From positions 1 through 14,065 of the forward strand of contig CAYVVG010000084.1 in assembly GCA_964455285.1 (NCBI GenBank): DNA of 14,065 nucleotides. Reading direction: 5' to 3'. Position 1 is the first letter of the stretch. The number at the start of each line of letters is the position of its first letter. The stretch comes from CAIVAT01 sp964455285. GTDB lineage: Bacteria > Bacteroidota > Bacteroidia > Bacteroidales > FEN-979. Positions 1 through 6,716 of this stretch are shown here, piece by piece. The position numbers were made by a program, and so were the translations under genes. A model generated the notes under the pieces. That model ran no database searches. It saw only the letters and a list, made by a program, of their open reading frames with translations, and was not told where the DNA came from.

Positions 1-3000
1 CATGCTGCAGAACCAGTGAGGCGTCGTAGGCCTGGACGATCCCGTTCAGGCTTACATCCCCCATGATGGGATTGGTGGCTCCGGAGGTTCTGAACGGAAG
101 GTAATTCACGGAAGTGGTGATCAGTTCCTGCACACTGGTGCCGTTTCCCTGGGAATTTGTCTGGATCGGGCCGAGGTTGCTTCCCCACCAGCAGTTGGTG
201 GCATCGATGACGAAGGATTTATTGACATTGTTTACCGACCAGTAATAATTGTTGTCGAAGTCACAGTAGTTGAACACAGGGTTAGAGGCCGCTGTGGCAT
301 AAACTCCGTAATAGTTGTTCGCAACCGTGGTGTAAGTGACGGTCGGACTGGCACTCGTGGTGTTGATGCCATAATTGGTGTACTTCACGATGCAATGTTT
401 CAGGCGGCAAAAAGGATCCAACGCCTGGTCGCTGAAGGCGATCGAGTTCCAGCCTCCGATGGCTGGGGAGGTTGCCGCGGAATCGGAATTGGAATCGCCC
501 CCGTAAAAATCATCCCTGATATCGGTAAATACAATGTTGCTGTCAGCCCTGAAACCTCCTTCCGCGATCAGGCCTTTGTTGACGGTGATCCCTCCCCCTG
601 AGCCGAATTTGCATACCACACCGGGATTGATGGTCAGGGTGGCGCCTGTACCGACAGTGTAGGATCCGAACAGGTATGCGATGTTGGGAACCCCTCCAAA
701 AGATTGTTTGGCCAGGGTGACATCCTGCGTCAGCGTTTCATTTCTGACTTTGATGGTCTTGTACGTCGTGCCGGAAATTGTATTCCCTGCGATTGATGCA
801 GGAAACGACACAAGGGATATCTGCATCGGATAAAACTGAAGATCCTGGAACTGAGAGTTGGTTAAACTTGGCTGCGAAACCCCGTTCAGGTCAACACCAT
901 ATGTCAACGACCTGAAAATAACCCGGTCAATTTTAGGCGATGCGGATGTCATGCCAATACCCACACTGCCATATTTGAAGTTCGTGTACTGGATCATGCT
1001 TGAATCATTGGAAACATCATTAAAGGTAATCCAGGTGCCCCCCCAGCAGCAGGCAGGCGGCGAGGTGGCGGATCCGTCCTGGTTCATGTCGGGAGGATTG
1101 CCGACAAGATCATCCCGGTAATCGGTGAACCTGACCCTGTTGGCTGAGGTTCCCAGGATATTTAACCTGCCGTTAACGGTGAATCCGTTTGCACCGTTTG
1201 ATTTAAATGCGACAGAGGCCGGAATTGTGATGGTTGTGCCTGAATTGATGGTACAGGTCCCCTCCATGTAATACGTGATGTTTGTGTACCCTCCGAAATC
1301 CCGGATGGGGATGGTGGCACTTTGTGAATAGGTCTCGGCCCGCACCGTTAAAGCCATCCTTCCGACGTTAAGGGATGAGCAGCTTGAAAAAGTCGGATTC
1401 GAAAACATGCTTAATTTGATCGGGGAGTTCTGAATGTTGTTGAACTGGCAATTGCTGATGACCGGATTGGAAGCGCCATAAATATCAATTCCGCAATCAG
1501 ACACCTGCTGAATCAGGCAGTTATCGACCAGCGCGTGCGCATTGGTGAAATAGATCCCCTGGTAGGGGTATGAAATTTCACAATGGACCAGACTGTCGCC
1601 GGAATGATTGGTGATCAGTATCCCCCCGTTGTAATAGCCCCAGTCTCCGCGACTGGGTCCTGTTGCATTGCCGTCGTTGTTTGAATCCCCCCCCTTCGAA
1701 TCGTCGGCATAGGAGGTGAAGTATATTTTATTTCCGGCAAGACCTTTGGCGATCAAATGCCCCAAAACATTGATATTGGCATAATAGACGTTGAATTTGA
1801 TGACCACTCCGGGTTGTATCGTCAGTTTGGCATTGGAGGAAATGGTCAGGTTGGTGATGACATAGGCGATGTTGTTTATTCCGGCAACATTCCGTGTGGC
1901 AAGGGTTGCATCGGATGAGAGCGTTCCCTCGATGATCTTGATGGCCTTGCTTCCGTTGGCCGAAAACGTGATGTTGGTGAAGGCCGGATTCGACAACAGC
2001 GACATTGCAATCGGATCCAGGCGGCAATTCTGAATGACCAGGTTGTCAATGATGGGAGTCGAATTTCCGTTACAATAAACACCGTAATAGTAACTGTCGG
2101 TGATCGTCGAAAAATTTATCTGGCCGCCTGCATTTTCAAAGGCGATCCCGCCTTCGCCGGTATTTCCGCTGTACTTCACGGTGGTATAATTTATTTTGCA
2201 GTAGCTGTCGTCGCTGGTTGCCCTGAATTTTATATTCCCCCAGTTTCCGGAGGCAGGAGCAGTAGCGTTGCCATCGCCGTTTGTGTCGAATGGATTTCCC
2301 TCATTGTCATCCTTAAGGCTGGTGAAAATTACCTTCTGGCCTGTCAACCCGTCGGTTTTGAATCCGCCATCCACATACAGGTTGCAGCCATTTACTTTGA
2401 TGACCACACCGGGTTGCACATTGACATTTGTCCCGCTTTTTACCGTCATGTCGGCAAGCAGAACGTAGGTAATGTTCGTGTACCCGGCAACATCGCGCTT
2501 CTTGATGGTTCCGTTCTGGCATACATAGCCACCCAGCAGCCCGATGGCCCTCCAGGTTACATTGGTAAATGTATTCCCGGTAAAAACAGGATCGGACGAA
2601 CCGGAGATATTGAACGGAGTATAGGTGATGTTGATCATGCTGTTGTTTGAAATGACCGGGTTGGATACGCGGTAACAGGATATCCCGTAATGCAGATCCT
2701 TGAACTCGCAGTTGGAGATGGTCGGACTGGCATCGATCATGCCGACCCCCGCGTCATTCATGTATTCCGTAGTGCTGCACGTGGAAAAATAGTAATTCCA
2801 GTTGGTCGCGTACTTAATGCGGCAGTAGTTCAGGGTACCCGCTCCTCCGGGATCAAAGATGATCCCGCCCCAGTCGCCGATAGCAGGTGATGTGATGGTC
2901 CCGTCTTTGTTGCAATCTCCCGGGTTTCCGTAGTTGTCATCCTTTGCCGAGGTGAATGTGATCATGCTGTCGGCGGTGGCGATCGCATTCAGGGTGCCGT

Positions 3001-5161
3001 CGACGATGAACCTGTGGGCATAGGAGAAGGATTTGATCACGATTCCCTTATTGATTGTCAATGTTTTGCCTGCAGGGATCACGATCTGGTCCAGCATCAG
3101 GTAGGTGATGTTCTGAACGGTGGTCACCGATCGTTTGATGACGGTTGCATTGGCTGTCAGGGTTCCGCCGAGAAGCCCGATGGCATCATATGCATTATCG
3201 GAAAAGGACAAAACATTATTGGGCATGGTGGGATTCGCTTCGAATGACATGGCGATGGGTGTAAACTGGCTGGAACCGATCGTATTGCCGGAGAACACCG
3301 GACTTGAGGCATATTGCATGTAGACGCCATAGTAGTTGTTCGAAAGATCGCACTGGTCAATGGTAGGGCTGGCATTGAACATGGAAATACCACCGGTATT
3401 GCCGGCGCCCGCATAACGCAGTTTGCAGCGGCGCATGAGGCAGGTGGCGTCGTTGCTCGGATCATTGAACCTCACTCCATACCAGTTGCTTTGGGCGGGG
3501 GCTGTGGTAGTCCCGTCGTTGTTCGTGTCGCCGCCCCAGTTATCGTCCCTGTAGGATGTAAAAAAAATACCTTCGCCCGGGTTGGCATTGGCGGCCAGCG
3601 CTCCGTTCACATCCAGTGAATAACCGAGCTGAAACTTCAGGATGTTGTTCGAACCAATCACCATCCGTCCTCCGGAGGCGATCGTCATTCCCGACGGAAA
3701 ATAATAGGGGATGGTCAGAACCGGCAGGATCAACGTATCCGAGAAGGAGGCAAATCCCATATTGACAGCGGTATTGACATTGCCGGCAAACAGGTTGGTA
3801 CCGTGGACGGTAAGATCGGCCGAACCCGAATACCAGACCGGCCATTTGCAGCCGGTTATATTTATATTGGTGATATCCACCGCCGCATTGCCCGCAAGAT
3901 AGATCCCGTAAAAGGTATTCTGCAAGGTGACCCCTGATAGAGTTGAACGCGTACCGGCATTGGCAAGCAGGCAACTGCCGCTGGTCGAGGCCCAGGAACT
4001 GGTGGTATTGATGGATCCGCCGGTCATGTTAAAAATCCCCCGGGTATTTACTTGTGCGCCGTAGCTATAGAAATTCTGCAGGTTGGAATTTGTAAGGGAG
4101 GCCTTTCCGTTCACCACATAAAGTTGCTGGGCATATTGAATCTGGCACGAATTGAGCGTGACCCGACCCGAGTCGGCAACCGTTCCCGACCCCACCTGGA
4201 TATAGGCCCAGTCGCCTGGGGCCGGAACCGCATTGTTTGACGTGAAAGTTGAAGAGGTGGCATCCAGCCTGCCGTAAACAAACAGGTACTGGCCGTTGCC
4301 GATCCTCATTGTGTTCCCTGTCTGCAGTGTCAGCCATCCGCCGTGCTGGACTGTCATTGCGGAAGGCAGGTAGTAAGGAAGGCTGACGGTGGGGAGGACG
4401 AGGGTGTCTGTCATGTTTGTAAACGCCAGGTTGACCAGCGAATTTGTGTTTCCTGTCAGGGTGTTGACCCCATGGAGCGTCAGGTCGGCGGAGGCCTGGT
4501 AATAGATCGGCCAGGTACAGCTGGTGATGATGCAGTTCGTGAGGTCAAAAACGGAATTCAGCCGCATGTACAGGCCATATTGAAAATGCTGGATGGTCAC
4601 ACCCGATATGGTGTCCATCGATTTGCTGTAGCCGCCGATGGCATAGCCTGTGGCTGCGGCCACAGGGCTGCTGGTGTTGATGCTGCCTCCTGTCATTTTG
4701 AACCGGCAGTTCGCCTGCACATCCACCCCGTTGCTGTTGAAATTCAGCAGGTCTGTATTGGTGAGGGTGGCTTGTCCCCTGTACACGTTGAAAGAGGCAG
4801 CATAAAGCACCTGGCATCCATTCATGATGACCGTTCCGATATCGGTCGGAACGGCGCCGCCTGTCTGGATGTATGACCATATTCCCGGAGCCGGGCTTGC
4901 ATTGTTGGAAGTGAACGTTGCACCAGTGGCATCCAGTGTGCCATAGACCAGCATATACTGGGCATCGGCGAACTTTACCGTCACACCCGATTGAACAGTC
5001 AGGGTTACACCATTGTTTATGGTGATGAAAGAGGTGACAATGTAAGGGCTTCCTGCCAGATTCCAGGTTGTATTGGTGGAAATGACACCGGAGACATTGG
5101 TGGCGGCAAGATGCTGCAAAGCGAAGAAAATCATCGCAAACAGGAGGAAATATTTTTTCAT
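1..5161 (-). CDS. giant secreted right-handed beta-helix repeat protein with dockerin-like C-terminal module (partial)
   Basis: I checked the frame triplet by triplet from the ATG at 5161 to the left edge and found no stop, giving at least 1720 residues with the C-terminus outside the window. The start MKKYFLLFAMIFFALQHLAA is a clear Sec signal peptide, so the product is exported. After it come two units of about 223 aa (tryptophan anchors at residues 95 and 318). Six units of about 200 aa follow, each marked by a FTSYRDD-like strand and a DxNxDG-like loop (Asp-Asp anchors at residues 539, 741, 951, 1153, 1350, 1550). Phrases such as LTINPGVVCKF and an N-C-W-W-G motif near residue 1655 are typical of parallel beta-helix surface proteins. 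At residues 1702-1713 a dockerin/EF-hand-like loop begins. The likely role is a surface or extracellular adhesin or polysaccharide-binding protein; no catalytic residues can be assigned. A T9SS sorting domain may lie beyond the edge, but this is inference. Confidence 0.9.
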   Translation of the reverse strand, partial: MKKYFLLFAMIFFALQHLAATNVSGVISTNTTWNLAGSPYIVTSFITINNGVTLTVQSGVTVKFADAQYMLVYGTLDATGATFTSNNASPAPGIWSYIQTGGAVPTDIGTVIMNGCQVLYAASFNVYRGQATLTNTDLLNFNSNGVDVQANCRFKMTGGSINTSSPVAAATGYAIGGYSKSMDTISGVTIQHFQYGLYMRLNSVFDLTNCIITSCTWPIYYQASADLTLHGVNTLTGNTNSLVNLAFTNMTDTLVLPTVSLPYYLPSAMTVQHGGWLTLQTGNTMRIGNGQYLFVYGRLDATSSTFTSNNAVPAPGDWAYIQVGSGTVADSGRVTLNSCQIQYAQQLYVVNGKASLTNSNLQNFYSYGAQVNTRGIFNMTGGSINTTSSWASTSGSCLLANAGTRSTLSGVTLQNTFYGIYLAGNAAVDITNINITGCKWPVWYSGSADLTVHGTNLFAGNVNTAVNMGFASFSDTLILPVLTIPYYFPSGMTIASGGRMVIGSNNILKFQLGYSLDVNGALAANANPGEGIFFTSYRDDNWGGDTNNDGTTTAPAQSNWYGVRFNDPSNDATCLMRRCKLRYAGAGNTGGISMFNASPTIDQCDLSNNYYGVYMQYASSPVFSGNTIGSSQFTPIAMSFEANPTMPNNVLSFSDNAYDAIGLLGGTLTANATVIKRSVTTVQNITYLMLDQIVIPAGKTLTINKGIVIKSFSYAHRFIVDGTLNAIATADSMITFTSAKDDNYGNPGDCNKDGTITSPAIGDWGGIIFDPGGAGTLNYCRIKYATNWNYYFSTCSTTEYMNDAGVGMIDASPTISNCEFKDLHYGISCYRVSNPVISNNSMINITYTPFNISGSSDPVFTGNTFTNVTWRAIGLLGGYVCQNGTIKKRDVAGYTNITYVLLADMTVKSGTNVNVQPGVVIKVNGCNLYVDGGFKTDGLTGQKVIFTSLKDDNEGNPFDTNGDGNATAPASGNWGNIKFRATSDDSYCKINYTTVKYSGNTGEGGIAFENAGGQINFSTITDSYYYGVYCNGNSTPIIDNLVIQNCRLDPIAMSLLSNPAFTNITFSANGSKAIKIIEGTLSSDATLATRNVAGINNIAYVITNLTISSNAKLTIQPGVVIKFNVYYANINVLGHLIAKGLAGNKIYFTSYADDSKGGDSNNDGNATGPSRGDWGYYNGGILITNHSGDSLVHCEISYPYQGIYFTNAHALVDNCLIQQVSDCGIDIYGASNPVISNCQFNNIQNSPIKLSMFSNPTFSSCSSLNVGRMALTVRAETYSQSATIPIRDFGGYTNITYYMEGTCTINSGTTITIPASVAFKSNGANGFTVNGRLNILGTSANRVRFTDYRDDLVGNPPDMNQDGSATSPPACCWGGTWITFNDVSNDSSMIQYTNFKYGSVGIGMTSASPKIDRVIFRSLTYGVDLNGVSQPSLTNSQFQDLQFYPMQISLVSFPASIAGNTISGTTYKTIKVRNETLTQDVTLAKQSFGGVPNIAYLFGSYTVGTGATLTINPGVVCKFGSGGGITVNKGLIAEGGFRADSNIVFTDIRDDFYGGDSNSDSAATSPAIGGWNSIAFSDQALDPFCRLKHCIVKYTNYGINTTSASPTVTYTTVANNYYGVYATAASNPVFNYCDFDNNYYWSVNNVNKSFVIDATNCWWGSNLGPIQTNSQGNGTSVQELITTSVNYLPFRTSGATNPIMGDVSLNGIVQAYDASLVLQH
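2..61 (-). other. dockerin/EF-hand-like calcium loop at C-terminal edge of the beta-helix protein
   Basis: Residues 1701-1720 read GDVSLNGIVQAYDASLVLQH. The 12-residue loop starts at D1702 with N at loop position 5, G at 6, V at 8 and D at 12 (D1713), followed by a helix-like ASLVLQ. This matches the first half of a type I dockerin duplicate (D-x-[ND]-x-[ND]-G-x-[IV]-x-x-x-D), with Ser at loop position 3 where Asp or Asn is usual. Type I dockerins bind calcium and, in cellulosomes, cohesin partners; in other bacteria their role is mostly unknown. The second half would lie left of the window. Confidence 0.65.
100..3744 (-). repeat. six tandem ~600-bp beta-helix modules
   Basis: Six diverged in-frame modules lie inside the giant beta-helix gene. 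The Asp-Asp anchor codons begin at plus-strand positions 3542, 2936, 2306, 1700, 1109 and 509, giving periods of 606, 630, 606, 591 and 600 bp. Each carries a [RK]DD or ADD strand end, then a loop of the form D-x-N-x-D-G (DTNNDG, DCNKDG, DTNGDG, DSNNDG, MNQDG, DSNSDS from N- to C-terminus), then a T-x-P stretch and usually a following W. The copies are clearly diverged, so this is old duplication rather than recent expansion. The outer limits are approximate. Confidence 0.85.
3745..5070 (-). repeat. two N-terminal ~669-bp beta-helix units
   Basis: Residues from about 30 to 470 of the giant beta-helix protein contain two related units. The segment TFTSNNASPAPGIW (W at residue 95) recurs as TFTSNNAVPAPGDW (W at residue 318), 223 residues or 669 bp apart. 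Both go on to a FNMTGGSINTSS-like or FKMTGGSINTSS-like strand, then an SDTLxLP-LxxPYYxPS segment that leads into the next unit. They lack the RDD/DxNxDG signature of the six downstream modules, so they form a distinct sub-family. Boundaries are approximate. Confidence 0.75.
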
Positions 5162-5244
5162 CGTCTTGTGTTTATGATTAAAAATCAGTTAATTCCAATA
5201 GAATTGCAATGGATATTCCTTAATTTAATTTAGATTAAATCCAT

Positions 5245-5278
5245 GTAAAGATACGGCACATTTTTAGAATTTCGCAAA
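5245..5278 (-). promoter_or_regulatory. candidate Bacteroidota-type promoter for the giant beta-helix gene
   Basis: On the minus strand a TTTG (5278-5275) is followed after 21 bases by TATCTTTAC (5253-5245), resembling the Bacteroidota -33 TTTG and -7 TAnnTTTG boxes with one mismatch at the last position. Transcription would begin near 5240, leaving a leader of about 80 bases that is strongly AT-rich. No Shine-Dalgarno sequence precedes the ATG, which is usual for the phylum. Assignment rests on motif and spacing only. Confidence 0.4.
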
Positions 5279-5490
5279 TCTTAACTTAATTTAACAGAAG
5301 TCAATCGCGAAGACAGATCAATGAATTTCATATGATAACAGGATTTCAGGCACGCTTCCTCCATGTACCGGAAGGGGAAAGAACCGTCATGAAATATCCT
5401 TCAAGCCGGTTCCGGTTAAACCCGGAAATCAACGGAACTACCCTGCCTGTCATCATCAGCCGACCGCTATGAATAAACCCGTTTATTTTA

Positions 5491-5499
5491 TATATTTAC
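5491..5499 (+). promoter_or_regulatory. candidate -7 box upstream of the membrane protein gene
   Basis: TATATTTAC lies 21 bases before the ATG at 5521 and resembles the Bacteroidota -7 element TAnnTTTG with a terminal mismatch. It shares the TAnnTTTAC form with the candidate box of the divergent gene. No clear TTTG -33 element is visible at the expected distance, so the call is weak. It would imply a very short leader. Confidence 0.3.
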
Positions 5500-5520
5500 G
5501 CTTGAAAAATATCCTGTATC

Positions 5521-6186
5521 ATGGTAGCAGATCAGACCCCCGCCGCCGGTCCGGCAGTCGGCATCCATCCCGGGATTTCCTCCACTTTCGGGCATGCATG
5601 GGAAACCCTGAAGCGTTATTTCCCCGAGATGATCCTCATGATGGGGATCCAGATCCTGTTCAGCCTGCCGATGGGGCTGATTGACGCCTTTGCCGACGAA
5701 CACTCATTCGGCTATATTTTCTTCAGTCTGTTCAATGCGGCCTACGCCCTCATCATCATGGCACCGCTGGGGTACGGGGCGAACTGGCTCTGCCTTCGCG
5801 CGGTGCGTGGCGAGTCATTCAAGGTACAGGAGATGTTCGATGCCTACCGGCAGACCCTGCAGATCATGCTCGCAACGATCCTCGTCGGGGTCGTGGTGGC
5901 GATCGGGTTTGTCATGCTGATCGTTCCGGGGATCATCTTTGCCTGCCGGCTTTCCCAGGTGTCGTACCTGGTCATGGAGAAAAAGCTGGAGGCAGTCGAG
6001 GCAGTCCGCACCAGCTGGAGCATGACAGGGGGATACTCCTGGACGATCTTCGGCATGGCGATGGTGAGTTTCCTGGTGATCCTCGGAGGGATCATCCTGC
6101 TCATCGTGGGGGTATTCCCGGCGATCCTGTGGATCTCGCTGGCATTTGCTGCGATGTACCACGCTCTCGGACGTGTGAACGTATAG
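5521..6186 (+). CDS. multi-pass integral membrane protein, DUF975-like
   Basis: The 221-aa product has a short hydrophilic N-terminus and about four to five hydrophobic segments (roughly residues 35-55, 63-85, 113-140, 176-198 and 199-216). The stretch around residues 133-175 is the most telling: LIVPGIIFACRLSQVSYLV, then an acidic/basic EKKLEAVEAV and TSWSMTGGYSWTIF. The VPGII-x3-R-x-S pattern followed by an A-x-x-x-SW-x-M-x-G segment is typical of DUF975/YciC-like inner-membrane proteins, whose biochemical role is not established. It is monocistronic here, divergent from the beta-helix gene, with no Shine-Dalgarno before the ATG. The last codons (GRVNV, stop TAG at 6184-6186) are part of a short GACGTGTG-like tandem repeat, so the C-terminal tail may have been altered by repeat growth. 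A start at an internal Met is possible, but the given one keeps a plausible cytoplasmic N-terminus. Confidence 0.8.
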   Translation: MVADQTPAAGPAVGIHPGISSTFGHAWETLKRYFPEMILMMGIQILFSLPMGLIDAFADEHSFGYIFFSLFNAAYALIIMAPLGYGANWLCLRAVRGESFKVQEMFDAYRQTLQIMLATILVGVVVAIGFVMLIVPGIIFACRLSQVSYLVMEKKLEAVEAVRTSWSMTGGYSWTIFGMAMVSFLVILGGIILLIVGVFPAILWISLAFAAMYHALGRVNV

Positions 6187-6206
6187 ACGAGTGGACGTGT
6201 GGACAA
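6169..6206. repeat. short GACGTGTGGA-like tandem repeat spanning a stop codon
   Basis: About four imperfect units of 8-9 bases (ACGTGTGA, ACGTATAGA, CGAGTGGA, CGTGTGGA) run from the last codons of the membrane protein gene into the noncoding region. The TAG stop at 6184-6186 sits inside one unit. Confidence 0.55.
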
Positions 6207-6240
6207 CCCTTTCCTTTTCAACGTTCAATAAAGTCGCAAA

Positions 6241-6431
6241 AACCTTATTCCTGTCCCTTTAAAACCTTAGTAGAAAAGCCCGACCCGGGATCTTTAAACC
6301 TTATTACCTTATTGATCCGACCAGACGGAAGGACCAGGATAATGAAAACACGAATCCACAATAAGGTAATAAGGTCAGAGGATATCCGTGTTGCCATTTT
6401 TCTACCAAGGTTTTAAGAGGGAAATAAGGTT
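6241..6431. repeat. nested inverted repeat (MITE- or REP-like candidate)
   Basis: The outer left arm at 6241-6277 is complementary to the outer right arm at 6398-6431. The inner part of these arms pairs at 18 of 19 positions (TTTTCTAC[T/C]AAGGTTTTAA), then pairing continues after small gaps to AATAAGGTT at the outer end. Inside lies a perfect 17-bp inverted repeat, ACCTTATTACCTTATTG at 6298-6314 against its complement at 6359-6375, with a 44-base loop. The element therefore carries four ACCTTA-type words on its left side and four matching AAGGT-type words on its right. No ORF or transposase is present. It may be a non-autonomous mobile element, an extragenic palindrome, or a structured RNA or terminator for the upstream gene; the sequence alone does not decide. 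Confidence 0.7.
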
Positions 6432-6684
6432 CAGGAGGCAGGTCGGGGGAAGGGACACGGCCAGAACAGGAGGGAGGGTGTCACTCATGTCAAAGGTACA
6501 ATATGTAAGCAATTCACAACAGTCCTCGATGGTGCTTTTCGAAATACGATGTAATATAGATAAAAGATTTTTTTGTATTAGGTCCGGTAATGTATGTAAT
6601 CTTGTATAATCAAAAGGTAATGCCTTCCTTCACCATAGAACTTGACCATACAAATCTTCTAAAGTTATAATCCTAAAGTTGTTC

Positions 6685-6692
6685 CATTTTTG
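6685..6692 (+). promoter_or_regulatory. weak candidate -7 box upstream of the acid phosphatase gene
   Basis: CATTTTTG differs from the Bacteroidota -7 consensus TAnnTTTG at the first base only and lies 24 bases before the ATG at 6717. A convincing -33 TTTG is not visible at the right distance. Confidence 0.25.
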
Positions 6693-6716
6693 TACCCGGA
6701 AGCCCCCCAAATCCTC

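Larger units (their letters stand above)
5162..5520. other. divergent intergenic region
   Basis: This 359-base gap separates the minus-strand beta-helix gene from the plus-strand membrane protein gene. The left part (about 5165-5310) is AT-rich and holds the candidate promoter for the beta-helix gene. The middle (about 5340-5460) is GC-richer and contains a small 6-bp inverted repeat (TTCCGG at 5410-5415, CCGGAA at 5422-5427) without a following T-run. I see no credible ORF, tRNA or known RNA family in it. Confidence 0.6.
6187..6716. other. 530-base noncoding region between membrane protein and phosphatase genes
   Basis: The left part holds the end of the GACGTGTG-like repeat and the nested inverted repeat at 6241-6431. 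A purine-rich stretch follows at about 6432-6480, then an AT-rich stretch at about 6540-6690 with runs such as GATTTTTTTG and TATAATC that could hold promoter elements of the phosphatase gene. Short ORFs here have no recognisable protein features and no coding-like composition, so I do not call them. Confidence 0.6.

Noticed and set aside
100..3744. Regularly spaced repeats suggesting a CRISPR or similar array
   Set aside because: The period is about 600 bp, the copies are diverged, and they lie in frame within a long coding sequence as protein domain repeats.
4343..4876. Long plus-strand open frame (177 codons) opposite the giant beta-helix gene
   Set aside because: It is the exact antisense frame of the beta-helix gene, shows no domain or signal peptide, and its composition mirrors the real coding strand.
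5401..5430. TTCCGG/CCGGAA inverted repeat as a terminator
   Set aside because: The stem is only 6 bp with no T-run on either side, and it lies between divergent gene starts where no terminator is expected.
6388..6609. Small plus-strand ORF of 73 codons after the inverted repeat
   Set aside because: It begins inside the inverted repeat arm, has no recognisable features and runs through purine-rich then AT-rich noncoding-like sequence.
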